Of a stretch of DNA of 64,000 nucleotides, positions 43,749-51,817 are shown one piece after another. Every line of letters starts with the position of its first letter. Position 1 is the stretch's first letter. Position numbers and translations under genes: made by a program. Under the pieces are notes generated by a model that was not told the DNA's origin, searched no databases, and saw only the letters and a list, made by a program, of their open reading frames with translations. This DNA is from Viridibacterium silvisoli (lineage in GTDB: Bacteria; Pseudomonadota; Gammaproteobacteria; Burkholderiales; Rhodocyclaceae): assembly GCF_036017035.1 (NCBI RefSeq), contig NZ_JAYXHS010000002.1, forward strand, positions 434,001 through 498,000, in the 5' to 3' direction.

Positions 43749-43822
43749 GTTTGACGCAGAGCCGAAGGCGAAGAGGCCGCAAGCGCTAACGTCTGGACGC
43801 GCCTATCGATTGCGGGTTAGGC
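43749..43822 (-). other. attC-like recombination site 1
   Basis: Read on the minus strand it begins GCCTAAC (43822-43816) just after the stop codon of the 136-residue cassette gene and ends GTCAAAC (43755-43749; one mismatch to GTTRRRY). Between them CGCA/TGCG and CGATAGGC/GCCTTCG can pair with one bulged base, as in integron attC hairpins. Its 3' half resembles attC site 2. Confidence 0.6.
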
Positions 43823-43826
43823 GGTT

Positions 43827-44237
43827 TCACTCCTGTGGCCCTTTGCCGAATGCAATGTGCCATGAGAGGTAAATTGCTCCAAGAAGGATAACAATACGGC
43901 CAATTGCGGAGCCCAGCATCTCTAGCGTCAGGCTGGCGAATGGAACATTTCCAATCTCGGGTGCACCGCTAAACCATCCATAGACAACTAGACCAAGAGT
44001 CACTCCGCAGACGATGCGAATCGTACGGATGATGACTCTCGGGGCTACATACATGAAGGCCTCCAGACGAGTCTCTAGACGTACCCCCACTAACTCATCT
44101 CCATTTATACCATCGCATTTTTTACGCGCGCTCCGTTCCGCAGATTCGCTATCACCAAAGCGACCCAAGCGAACCGTCACGACTCGCATCGTGCCACCGC
44201 AAGGACGTTTAAGGGTCACGACATATTGTGGAAACAT
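43827..44237 (-). CDS. Cassette-borne small membrane protein
   Basis: A 136-residue protein of unknown family. The first ~60 residues are soluble and basic (RLGRFGDSESAERSARKKCDG); two transmembrane helices follow (about 68-89, VIIRTIRIVCGVTLGLVVYG, and 108-130, GSAIGRIVILLGAIYLSW). It starts 7 bp after the cut point of attC site 2, without a clear ribosome site (an internal ATG at codon 17 is possible), and stops 5 bp before attC site 1. This is the compact geometry of an integron gene cassette. Confidence 0.65.
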   Translation of the reverse strand: MFPQYVVTLKRPCGGTMRVVTVRLGRFGDSESAERSARKKCDGINGDELVGVRLETRLEAFMYVAPRVIIRTIRIVCGVTLGLVVYGWFSGAPEIGNVPFASLTLEMLGSAIGRIVILLGAIYLSWHIAFGKGPQE

Positions 44238-44244
44238 GGTTGTG

Positions 44245-44313
44245 GCCTAACGTGGAGCCGATGGGAACCTCAAGCGCAGCTTGTGGACGTTCCAATCGAT
44301 TGACAGGTTAGAT
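44245..44313 (-). other. attC-like recombination site 2
   Basis: On the minus strand: ATCTAAC (44313-44307) ... GTTAGGC (44251-44245), both exact fits to RYYYAAC / GTTRRRY. The interior forms an imperfect hairpin (CGAT-x-GGAAC pairing with GTTCC-x-ATCG, and CAAGC with GCTTG). It begins 11 bp after the stop of the 126-residue gene. Confidence 0.72.
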
Positions 44314-44323
44314 TGGTGATCCA

Positions 44324-44704
44324 TCACGGCTTTGCTTGCCTTGCCTCTACAGGAAGTGCCGTAGCCGGAAATAGCACTGGTATCGTGAACTGAACACGGC
44401 TAACGGACGCCTGTTTGTTTTCACTTGCACCATTCGCACCTAAGTTGAACACTCCGGCCACGACCCCAATTTTTGCCCCTGTATTTGTTCCTTCCTCTAC
44501 CGTCAGGGCGACATCGAAAACAACCGATCTAGCGTAATTGTTGGTGCGGTTATCCCATATCGCGGATTCGCTCGTATTCGTTCCGTTCCGCATCAGATTC
44601 CCGGGATTGATGTAGGCCTCGTGCTGCGCAACAGCCTTTTGGGCATCGACGATGCCTTCGACGATTTGAGTTAACGTCGTTGAAACGAATTGCCGTAAGT
44701 CCAT
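44324..44704 (-). CDS. Cassette-borne hypothetical protein
   Basis: A 126-residue soluble protein: an N-terminal amphipathic helix (MDLRQFVSTTLTQIVEGIVD), a middle polar section, and a beta-rich C-terminus (SVVFDVALTVEEG ... KIGVVAGVFNLGA ... SRVQFTIPVLFPA). The shape, with a helix of that type and an SRxxFxxPVxxP end, is reminiscent of small proteins often found in gene cassettes; a relation to the trypsin-co-occurring (Trypco2-like) domains is only a guess. GAGG lies seven bases before the ATG. Directly followed by attC site 2. Confidence 0.65.
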   Translation of the reverse strand: MDLRQFVSTTLTQIVEGIVDAQKAVAQHEAYINPGNLMRNGTNTSESAIWDNRTNNYARSVVFDVALTVEEGTNTGAKIGVVAGVFNLGANGASENKQASVSRVQFTIPVLFPATALPVEARQAKP

Positions 44705-44733
44705 CGCAACCTCGGATATGAGAAATCTAACTT

Positions 44734-44762
44734 GTAGTAGACGGATGCACCAATCCGTCCAA
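44734..44762 (-). promoter_or_regulatory. Possible promoter of the cassette pair
   Basis: On the minus strand TTGGAC (44762-44757), 17 bp spacer, TACTAC (44739-44734). It lies just before GTTAGAT (44731-44725), which has the GTTRRRY form of a cassette boundary. A GACGGAT/ATCCGTC inverted repeat overlaps the spacer. Weak consensus matches, so tentative. Confidence 0.35.
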
Positions 44763-44992
44763 GGTCAATAGTGCGGACTGGCTGACTCAACCGCAAGCCC
44801 GTAGTTTTCCAATAGCATACAAGATGCATGTCCGGAATTTCCTACTGACAGATACCCAAAGGGTGGATTTAAAGCAGGCCCGCGCTAAAGAAAAAGGTAG
44901 GCGGCCGGTGTTTGGCAATTTGGAAAAACATTTCGACCCCTATGGGGTTGGGCCGCCAGCCTCACGGCCAGCGGTCCAGAGAGCTGACACGC

Positions 44993-45313
44993 TCAGACAG
45001 GTGAATCATCAGGGGGACTGACTTCCCCCACGGCTTGCCCTGACACGGGCACGACAGCTTGAATGGCTTGCAGGGCTTCATCTTGTGACAGCGGGTGCTT
45101 GAACGCAAAGGCGTATGCATCCTTGTCGCGCAAGGCGAACCAGTAAAGGCGCTCCGTCTCCCCGCTCTGCAATGTGCCCCCTGTCTCACTTGCAATGGTT
45201 TCCAGTAAGGAAATAGCCTGAAAGGCCATGATGTCCACGGCGTACGGCGCCAGCTCCGGGACAGCCTCTATCTGTTTGCGTAAGCCTGCGAAGTATTCGT
45301 GCACCTTGCTCAT
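44993..45313 (-). CDS. Hypothetical protein next to the portal gene
   Basis: A 106-residue protein; start at MSKVHEYFAGLRKQIEAVPE, whose ATG overlaps the stop codon of the portal gene (ATGA), indicating coupling. Mostly helical with a Pro/Asp-rich C-terminus. In head operons this position often holds a connector or head-closure protein, but no resemblance was recognised. Confidence 0.6.
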   Translation of the reverse strand: MSKVHEYFAGLRKQIEAVPELAPYAVDIMAFQAISLLETIASETGGTLQSGETERLYWFALRDKDAYAFAFKHPLSQDEALQAIQAVVPVSGQAVGEVSPPDDSPV

Positions 45314-46491
45314 GGCTGTGGCTCCTGCGGTGCGGGTTGCTGTGCCTTGGCCTGTGTGGCGAGCCACGCGGGCAGCGGCAGGCTGTTGGCAGGCTTGCCG
45401 ATAACGGCGCCACCATCGACCGGGCCATAGCCCACGGCCGCGCGTGCCTCGTCTGTATTGATGATGCCTGCATATAGAAGCTTTGACAGAACGTCGGCAC
45501 GCTCAACGCCTGAGCCTAACGCCACTTCACCCACGTCATACTTGATCGTCTGTCCAAGCTTGCGGGATAGCTCCTGCTCGACGCGATGCATCAGCGGGCG
45601 AATCGTTGTCCTGTAAAACGCGCGGTGCGATTCCGTCGCACTGGCATAAGCGCTTGCATCTTTGACGCTCAACAGCATCAAGGGAACGCCCGTCATGCGG
45701 CTTGCCTCTGCCACGCTGAAGTCCAGAGTCTTGACGATGTCGGCATCCAGCGCGGACGGCAGACGGCGTAGCGTTTCCGGCTTCAGACCATACGAGAGAA
45801 TCACCGCGCCACCGGCAGCGCCGCGATTGCTGGTCTGTTCCATGTACGCCGCGCGCAATTGCTTCATCTGGTCGACCGTGAGTTTTTCATCGGTCGACAG
45901 GAAGGCTTCCGCGTGACTGCCGTTCGTTTGCAGTTGCCGGTAGATCGACACTGTCGCCATCAGTGCGCCGATGGATGTGCCGTAGCTCTCCGTCAGGCCG
46001 TCACCGACATAGGCGCTATATGCGTTACGGCACATCAGGTGCAGATAGTCTTGCGGGTTGATGGGCTGACCATCGCAGCGATAGACCACGCCCTCCTGTT
46101 CGATAGCAGCGGACATGCGGAAGGCCTGCACATGTTCCAGCGCTGACGCCACCCCTGCGGCATTGCGGACGATGTGCAGCCATCCATTGCCGGTCCACAA
46201 GCAATCGCTGATGCCTGCTTCAAGGTGGGCCGGGTCTGTGGCACGCAGGCAACGTGCTGCGCCACTGGTGGGGGCTTCCGTGCCATCAGGGCCATAGACC
46301 AGCAAGGGTGTGCTTGTAAGCTGCCCGGTCAGAATCTCGACGCCACGGCGCAGCGCTGCGAAACCTTCCACCGGGCCGGGGCCTTTGGCATCGTCCAGCG
46401 ACGTACCCGCCTGCCAACCGTCCGAATAACGGGCGGGCAGCTCACGCCGGGGCCAACCCAGCCAGCGAGACAGGGAGCTAACAAGCAGCAT
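45310..46491 (-). CDS. Phage portal protein (HK97 type)
   Basis: A 393-residue portal: the dodecameric ring through which DNA enters the capsid. It shows the family pattern: GFAALRRGVEILTGQLTSTP near the start, LWTGNGWLHIVRNAAG, a DYLHLMCRNAYSAYVGDGLT segment, and LDFSVAEASRMTGVPLMLLS followed by the TTIRPLMHRVEQELSRKL helix. The Pro/Gln-rich tail (QQPAPQEPQP) is common. It follows the capsid gene by 3 bp. Confidence 0.87.
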   Translation of the reverse strand: MLLVSSLSRWLGWPRRELPARYSDGWQAGTSLDDAKGPGPVEGFAALRRGVEILTGQLTSTPLLVYGPDGTEAPTSGAARCLRATDPAHLEAGISDCLWTGNGWLHIVRNAAGVASALEHVQAFRMSAAIEQEGVVYRCDGQPINPQDYLHLMCRNAYSAYVGDGLTESYGTSIGALMATVSIYRQLQTNGSHAEAFLSTDEKLTVDQMKQLRAAYMEQTSNRGAAGGAVILSYGLKPETLRRLPSALDADIVKTLDFSVAEASRMTGVPLMLLSVKDASAYASATESHRAFYRTTIRPLMHRVEQELSRKLGQTIKYDVGEVALGSGVERADVLSKLLYAGIINTDEARAAVGYGPVDGGAVIGKPANSLPLPAWLATQAKAQQPAPQEPQP

Positions 46492-46494
46492 GGC

Positions 46495-47850
46495 TCAAGG
46501 GACTACGGGCGTGGTGTCCAGATAGGCGAACGTCACGCGCGCCGGGTCGGTTGCCAGGAATTCGCAGTCGAGCATCACGCGAAGCAGGACGGAGCCCTTT
46601 TCGTACATACCCGACGCGTACGGATTCGCGGCAACCTCGATGCCCGCGCCAAAGACAACTTGATGGCATGACGCGAAGTCGCCAGCCAGCACGAAAGATT
46701 TATTCGGCTCGGCCTTATCCAGCTTCACAGAGACAGCAGGCGACGACGCCATGGCCGACATGGCATTCACACCCAGCAACGCGTCCCCCGCACTCGTAAC
46801 GCCGAGCCAATCGCGCACAGCCGGGCCGATGGCAACCTTGGGCGTAGCGCCGTTGGCAATCTCAACCACACGCAATGCTGCTTGCAGTTCGGCAAAGGTG
46901 GTGAAGGCGCCGCCATTGGTGGCGACGGTCAGCAGGCCTTCAGGGGCATTTGCCAGCGCCACCAGATGACCGATGACCGCATCGTCCATTGCCGCAGCGG
47001 CTGCAAAGCGCAATTGCCCGGTAATCAGCGCGTCCATCAACGGGCGGCAATCGATCAACGCAGAGCGGCGGATTTCGGCCACGGCCCCCGTGGTGTGCGG
47101 ATCGGCAGGCAGGCTGTCAAACGTGGCCGTCGTGTTGTTCACTGCCGTGTCACGGGGCACCCAGCCCAATTGCACATTGCCCACCATGCGCGGCGCGAAG
47201 AAGGCACCCGCAGCGGCTTGGTGGACATTGATACCCAGCAAGGGAGCGATAGCCGGAAGCCAGCTTGCAGCGGCCGTGAAGGAAAACAGGCTTTCATCGT
47301 TGGCAGGGCGAGCCAATGACTGGCCGACGTCCACAGGCGGCGTGCCCGATGGTGGCGTGATGGAATCCTGTGCTTTGCGGATCGGCGCCAGTGCGCCCCA
47401 TGGGACATGCGGCTTTGAAGTATCACGGCCAGACTTGCGCGCGGTCTCCTGCGAGATTTCGCGCTCATAGCCCCAATCGCTGAAGGTCGGGTCGACCAGA
47501 CCAAGCAGCAGCTTGGAAACGGAAAATGCGCCTTGCTGGCGCGTGATGATGGCGGGACCAGTCATGGCGGTTTTTCCTTTGTTCGGGGGTGTGTCAGTCG
47601 GTGCGGGATCGGCGGCGTCTTCCAGTGCCGCCACGCGTTCGGTCAAGGCCATGACCTGTTCGGTCAGCGCCTGCACAAGCTCTTGCAATGTTGCGTCATC
47701 GGGAGTGGCGTCCAGCTCGTCCACTGCGGCTTTCAGGTGCGCAGTCCGACTGGCAAGGGCATGCCTTGCGGCGGCCAGTTCGGGGCTATCGGTTGCGACG
47801 GCTTCAGGTGGCATGGTTGGCGCTCCAATGTCGATGACATGGACGACCAT
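46495..47850 (-). CDS. HK97-type major capsid protein
   Basis: A 451-residue shell protein. The N-terminal ~85 residues form a coiled coil (LAAARHALASRTAHLKAAVD, LQELVQALTEQVMALTERVA), the scaffold-like delta domain, followed by a Pro/Thr linker and the HK97-fold body with ALAPIRKAQDSITPPSGTPP and C-terminal AANPYASGMYEKGSVLLRVM. No separate prohead protease gene precedes it, and no Ser-protease motif is seen in the N-terminal part. Confidence 0.82.
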   Translation of the reverse strand: MVVHVIDIGAPTMPPEAVATDSPELAAARHALASRTAHLKAAVDELDATPDDATLQELVQALTEQVMALTERVAALEDAADPAPTDTPPNKGKTAMTGPAIITRQQGAFSVSKLLLGLVDPTFSDWGYEREISQETARKSGRDTSKPHVPWGALAPIRKAQDSITPPSGTPPVDVGQSLARPANDESLFSFTAAASWLPAIAPLLGINVHQAAAGAFFAPRMVGNVQLGWVPRDTAVNNTTATFDSLPADPHTTGAVAEIRRSALIDCRPLMDALITGQLRFAAAAAMDDAVIGHLVALANAPEGLLTVATNGGAFTTFAELQAALRVVEIANGATPKVAIGPAVRDWLGVTSAGDALLGVNAMSAMASSPAVSVKLDKAEPNKSFVLAGDFASCHQVVFGAGIEVAANPYASGMYEKGSVLLRVMLDCEFLATDPARVTFAYLDTTPVVP

Positions 47851-47876
47851 AAGCCCGGTTCTGAAAGACTCGCGGA

Positions 47877-48257
47877 CTATTTTTTCTGAATTGACGATGC
47901 TTGCCGCAACAGGTGATCGATGTCCTGTTGATCCGAATGTTCGGATAGCAGCAAGTGCAAGAAACTGCCAAGTAGTGGTTCGTCACCATCGAATCCATTG
48001 CGCTTGAGGATGCGCCGCACCTTGGCAAACAAGCGGCGCTCGGTGTGGTCGACTTGGCCGACGGTCAGCCCCAACGCCCGGGCCGCCTCTTCACGCGTGT
48101 GCACCTGCCCGCCTTCAAGAGCATCCAGACGCTCCCGGGCTTCGCGTGCCAGTTGCAGCGCTTGAGCAATCAGGTCGACATCGGCGCCGCCGAGCATGTC
48201 AAGCGCGGTATCAAGCGCAGCCAGATCAAAGCCGGATAGGGTCATGGGCTCACGCAT
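47877..48257 (-). CDS. Sigma-70 region-4-like DNA-binding protein
   Basis: A 126-residue (or 122, from an internal ATG) helical protein. Residues ~53-85 (HTREEAARALGLTVGQVDHTERRLFAKVRRI, read in segments) have the layout of sigma-70 region 4: a helix-turn-helix followed by a basic KVRRILKR helix. It lies between the primase-helicase/origin and the capsid gene, 26 bp before the latter. A late-gene activator is plausible. A terminase small subunit, which can also have an HTH, is the main alternative. Confidence 0.6.
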   Translation of the reverse strand: MREPMTLSGFDLAALDTALDMLGGADVDLIAQALQLAREARERLDALEGGQVHTREEAARALGLTVGQVDHTERRLFAKVRRILKRNGFDGDEPLLGSFLHLLLSEHSDQQDIDHLLRQASSIQKK

Positions 48258-48332
48258 GACTCATTGTCACTGTGTGCCAGTTGGTGCCAGGCACCGCCAC
48301 TGTTGCCGGTTGCGATCACGGCGCGCGGCCAG

Positions 48333-48510
48333 TCGGTGAATCGGTGAAATCGGTGATCCTCTATCCCCCTATATCTACTTCTCTTTTTTCCCTCCTTTTT
48401 GGTCCTTCCATGACCCCTCTTGACCCCCCCACACAAAGTGCACAACCCCGTACGCGTGAGAAAAATGTAAACCGGGGGATAGAGGATCACCGATTTCACC
48501 GATTCACCGA
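48333..48510. repeat. 37-bp perfect inverted repeat with GGTGAA iterons; putative replication origin
   Basis: Left arm 48333-48369 and right arm 48474-48510 are exact reverse complements, spaced by 104 bp. Each arm starts with three near-tandem copies of TCGGTGA(A/T) and continues into TCCTCTATCCCCC. The spacer is pyrimidine-rich on the plus strand (CTTCTCTTTTTTCCCTCC). The right arm overlaps the last codons of the primase-helicase gene. The iteron resembles the type-I iteron of satellite P4 (GGTGAACAG), bound by its primase-helicase; this is the basis for calling it an origin. Confidence 0.6.
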
Positions 48511-50841
48511 TTTGGTCAGCGCATCCGCTGCCGCGTATTGTTCGGCCAGCGTCAGCTCACGCCTTGCATAGACGACCTGTCGATCCTTGTTGATGACGTA
48601 CAGCCCGTCTTGTGTTTTCGGGTTGCGGACGGTCACGTACCCAGCATTTCCCATCTTGCGCGGAATCGTCCGGCGCCCTTTGCGGTCTGCAAGCTCGTAA
48701 GCAAACTCGTTCATGCCCTTTGTCTTTGCCGCGTCGATCACCATTTTCAGGGTCAGTGCACGGGGTTTGCTCAATGCATCAAACACGTCGCACAGTTCGG
48801 ACTCCTCAGGAGCGACGCCAGCGACGACCATCTTCCAGAATGCAGCCGTTTTTACAGGCGGCGCCTTCGGGTTGAACCCCGACAAGTCCAGACACTTCAA
48901 GTAGTCCACGACGTGCCCAATACCGCCACCGGCATACCATGCATGCAGGGTTGCCCAGTAGTCAGCCTCAAACACATCACGCGTGAGCGGCGACCATGCA
49001 ACGTAATGACGCCTATCGTCCTCTGGTAGATACAGGCCGCCTACTTCATCATTCGTAGTGAAGATCACGCCCATGACGTTTGCGACGTATAGTTCCGCCC
49101 GGAATTTTTCGTTCACCCGGATGACGTCGGGCGGACAAGCAATGATTGTCTTGCAATGGTCATACAGCTTGAAGCGGTCAAACTCCCCCACATCGCGGGT
49201 TTCGCTAATGAGCAGCATGGTGCCCCGCAGGTGCCCGTTAAACTGTCCGATAACTTGCTGGGGATTTACATCGTGCCAGTTCCACGGCCCAACCCCGGCG
49301 CGTACGGGCTCAAGCATGCTGTCTTTTCCGATGCCCTGCGCACCACCCAACACAAGGGCATGATTGATCTTCACGTCAGGGCATTGAATGCGCTGCGCAA
49401 GATATCGAATGATGTGCGCATGGTCGTCCGGGTAGGTGCGCCTCACTAGCTCCAGCCACGGCCCGGCCTGTTTCGCATCGCCCGGAATGCAAAGCGGTGG
49501 CTGATATTGATTCAGCACACGCGCCCCGGGCTTCTTCACCCATCCAGCCGTTAGAAACACCTCGTCCACAATGATGTCGGGACGTCCCGGCGCCCACACA
49601 AGCTGGTCAATAGGACGGTACATATCCAGCCATTTCGCGGGGGCTGTGCGTTTGTTTTTCTCTTCCATCCACGCCACGCGAGCATTCACCGACTTTGCAG
49701 GCCAAAGCGCGCCCGTGGGGCGGTGCAGGTACTGCGCGGAAGGCAGATAAGATTCAAAGTCGTCAATCGCGGCTTTGCCTGCCAACGCTACCGAACCGAA
49801 CTTAACCGGCCTCTTGATAGGCGCAGGCATGCCCAACGCCAGCGCAGCGGCTTTTAGCGCGGCAGTCCTATCACCACCATGCTCAAGGATGCGGAAGCAA
49901 TCAAAGGCATCATGCGAATGCTCATCAGCAAGCTTGCACTTGCTGTGGCTGGAAAATACCCGCTCTACCTCCCCAGTCGCAGACAGCAAGCGCACGCCGG
50001 GTACTCCCGTACCAGAGTCTGGATGCATCCAGCGCCCCGGACCTTTCGGGATATAGCCACAACGCTCGAGAACGGCCGTTACGCTGTTTTTTGCGTTGTA
50101 AGCGTCAATCACATTCACCGAATCGGGCGCAGGTTTCCTGACGGTTTTCGCGGCTTCGTCGATACCTTTGGCTTGTGCCAGCATGGCATCCACCTCCAGT
50201 GCATCGCCGTCCACCATCCCGAAGAGAAAAAGATCACGGCGTTCTTCGCTCGGGCAACGGGGCAAAAAAAACAGCCGTGCCGGTTCCATGCAGGACGTGT
50301 CGACGCAACCATTAATCCCCAGCACCCACGCGACGTACTGCATGAGTGGGCGAACTTCATCCCGCTTGAGTGGGCGCGACAGATCGAACACCAGCCGATA
50401 ACGCGGGCTCTGCGACGCGTGTGAATATGACGTATGCAACATGGCACGAAAAGCCATTTTCTCCAGCTCGTCAAGCATGGTTTGCGGGTCAGGTGGCTGC
50501 GGGCCAATCACCCTTTTCTTGATATCACCGTGCTCGTCCCTGCATGGCTGGGCGTGTTCGTCTTTGACGTTTTCCGTCGAGCCTTCTACGTCCAGCATCA
50601 GAAAGTCCACGCTGATAACCCGCTCTGCTTTGCGCGCACCCGGTGGAATGTGTCCGGGGATAATTGCAGGGCCGTCTTTGGGCCCCAGTGTGGGGGCGCT
50701 TAAAAACCCTGCCAGCCCTTCAAAGCCGATGACTCGCGTACGAACAACAGGGGAGTGCACATCATCGACAAATGAAATATGCCGTACGCGTTCATCGTCA
50801 GTGATTGGGACGGCGACAGGGGCGCGTTCGGGTTTGTTCAT
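48496..50841 (-). CDS. Primase-helicase (AEP-like primase fused to SF3/D5-type helicase)
   Basis: A 781-residue replication protein. N-terminal part: AEP-like catalytic signature FLMLDVEGS (D84, E86), TSYSH (S140-H141) and RLVFDLSRP/ARLFFLPRCP strands. C-terminal part: ATPase with Walker A GGAQGIGKDS near residue 502, a downstream LISETRDVGEFDRFK (Walker B region) and VIFTTNDEVGG (sensor Asn). Such proteins both prime and unwind at their own origin in plasmids and satellites. Start overlaps the stop of the upstream 84-residue gene (ATGA). Confidence 0.83.
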   Translation of the reverse strand: MNKPERAPVAVPITDDERVRHISFVDDVHSPVVRTRVIGFEGLAGFLSAPTLGPKDGPAIIPGHIPPGARKAERVISVDFLMLDVEGSTENVKDEHAQPCRDEHGDIKKRVIGPQPPDPQTMLDELEKMAFRAMLHTSYSHASQSPRYRLVFDLSRPLKRDEVRPLMQYVAWVLGINGCVDTSCMEPARLFFLPRCPSEERRDLFLFGMVDGDALEVDAMLAQAKGIDEAAKTVRKPAPDSVNVIDAYNAKNSVTAVLERCGYIPKGPGRWMHPDSGTGVPGVRLLSATGEVERVFSSHSKCKLADEHSHDAFDCFRILEHGGDRTAALKAAALALGMPAPIKRPVKFGSVALAGKAAIDDFESYLPSAQYLHRPTGALWPAKSVNARVAWMEEKNKRTAPAKWLDMYRPIDQLVWAPGRPDIIVDEVFLTAGWVKKPGARVLNQYQPPLCIPGDAKQAGPWLELVRRTYPDDHAHIIRYLAQRIQCPDVKINHALVLGGAQGIGKDSMLEPVRAGVGPWNWHDVNPQQVIGQFNGHLRGTMLLISETRDVGEFDRFKLYDHCKTIIACPPDVIRVNEKFRAELYVANVMGVIFTTNDEVGGLYLPEDDRRHYVAWSPLTRDVFEADYWATLHAWYAGGGIGHVVDYLKCLDLSGFNPKAPPVKTAAFWKMVVAGVAPEESELCDVFDALSKPRALTLKMVIDAAKTKGMNEFAYELADRKGRRTIPRKMGNAGYVTVRNPKTQDGLYVINKDRQVVYARRELTLAEQYAAADALTKSVNR

Positions 50842-51092
50842 TGCTGATACCCCGCGACAGCTTCAGTCTCCCAGACTTCAAGCAATTCGACGTTTGTCAC
50901 GAAAGTAAGCCATGCCTCTTTAAACGGCGGTGCCATGACCAACCGGGCTAGCACGTCGGGCTGAGGCGTCTCAGGTTTCCACACGCGCATGAAGTAGCGC
51001 GGGCGTTTCCACACAAAGCGCACCGAGTAAACGTCGTCGATTTGATAGCGCAGGCTGAAGTAGCCCGGGCTAATTCCTGAATCTGAACTCAT
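50838..51092 (-). CDS. Hypothetical small protein of the satellite early operon
   Basis: An 84-residue protein rich in aromatic and beta-forming residues (YFSLRYQIDDVYSVRFVWKRPRYF is the core, given here by position 11-34). No family recognised. Its stop overlaps the ATG of the primase-helicase, so it is co-translated. Confidence 0.6.
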   Translation of the reverse strand: MSSDSGISPGYFSLRYQIDDVYSVRFVWKRPRYFMRVWKPETPQPDVLARLVMAPPFKEAWLTFVTNVELLEVWETEAVAGYQQ

Positions 51093-51183
51093 GGGGTCTC
51101 CTTGTTGCGGAGAGCCCGGGCGTCTACACTGGCATTGATCGTTTTATGCCTTGCGCACTGTCCGGGTCTTCCCGCGCAGTGCG

Positions 51184-51465
51184 TTATTTTTTGGCGTTGT
51201 CGCTTGCTTTTTTCAGCAGCTCGGACAGTACGTCATTGCTGATCTGCTCGATGATGACGGCATGGTCACGCAGCAGGCAAGCGTCTAGCAGGGCTTCCGC
51301 TTTCTCTTCCTGCGTGGCGTGGAACCGAGCGAGGAAGGGCGTAAAGCGCCCGCCATCGACGGTGATCCACAACTCTTTATCGGCCATCACCGTGCGGACG
51401 TGGCGGGCATTCTTGGCGGCTGCGCGGCAAGCTTCCATGACCTCGGGGAACGTGGGCGTGCTCAT
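51184..51465 (-). CDS. Hypothetical small protein following the AlpA-like gene
   Basis: A 93-residue mostly helical protein (FPEVMEACRAAAKNARHVRT; QISNDVLSELLKKASDNAKK). Its ATG overlaps the stop codon of the AlpA-like gene by ATGA. Family not recognised. Confidence 0.6.
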   Translation of the reverse strand: MSTPTFPEVMEACRAAAKNARHVRTVMADKELWITVDGGRFTPFLARFHATQEEKAEALLDACLLRDHAVIIEQISNDVLSELLKKASDNAKK

Positions 51466-51725
51466 GCTGGCTCCCTTGCGCGCAGCGCTGCTTCTTCCTT
51501 CGCGCGCTGCGTTGCGATTGCCCTTTCACGCAGTGCAGCCAATGACGCATGCAGGTCAAAGCGCACGAAGCGACCGATACGCATGGCGGGCGGAATGACG
51601 CCTGATTCCTCCCAGTATTGGACGGCGCGCTTGCTGCAACGGACCACGTCCGCCAGTTGCTGCATGGTCACGTAAGTCGGAACGCCAACGGGATCGCTGG
51701 CGGGATTGTGTGCATCACTAAGCAT
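51462..51725 (-). CDS. AlpA-like / MerR-type HTH regulator
   Basis: An 87-residue winged-HTH protein: TMQQLADVVRCSKRAVQYWE followed by SGVIPPAMRIGRFVRFD, the pattern of AlpA-like excisionase/activators. The start at 51725 has GGGAGA seven bases upstream; the open frame extends 28 codons upstream but crosses the palindromic operator. In P4-type satellites such proteins control early transcription and excision. Confidence 0.78.
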   Translation of the reverse strand: MLSDAHNPASDPVGVPTYVTMQQLADVVRCSKRAVQYWEESGVIPPAMRIGRFVRFDLHASLAALRERAIATQRAKEEAALRAREPA

Positions 51726-51786
51726 GGTGTTATCTCCCGATGAATCGTGATGCATCCTAGACCGAAGAAAACCACCTTTGCAACAC

Positions 51787-51817
51787 GCAAGTAATTGATT
51801 TATAAGCATTTACTTGC
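51787..51817. promoter_or_regulatory. Inverted repeat, candidate operator of the AlpA-like gene
   Basis: GCAAGTAA (51787-51794) and TTACTTGC (51810-51817) separated by a 15-bp AT-rich spacer (TTGATTTATAAGCAT). It lies about 60 bp upstream of the AlpA-like start codon in an otherwise gene-free 270-bp stretch between that gene and the integrase. Confidence 0.55.

Noticed and set aside
43549..43822. CGCTAACCCGC at 43551 and GCGGGTTAGGCG at 43812 as one very long attC
   Set aside because: The distance of about 270 bp exceeds known attC lengths and the sequence between does not fold into one hairpin.
44725..44820. Third attC site upstream of the 126-residue cassette gene
   Set aside because: ATCTAAC and a GACGGAT/ATCCGTC hairpin are present, but no GTTRRRY box at suitable distance; at most a cassette boundary or attI remnant.
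44824..45021. Plus-strand ORF of 65 residues between the cassettes and the portal operon
   Set aside because: No ribosome site, opposite orientation to its neighbours, and no convincing family; a faint transposase-like N-terminus is not enough.
48333..48510. CRISPR-like array from the repeated TCGGTGAA units
   Set aside because: The repeats are 8-9 bp, nearly tandem and arranged as an inverted pair, without spacers or cas genes.
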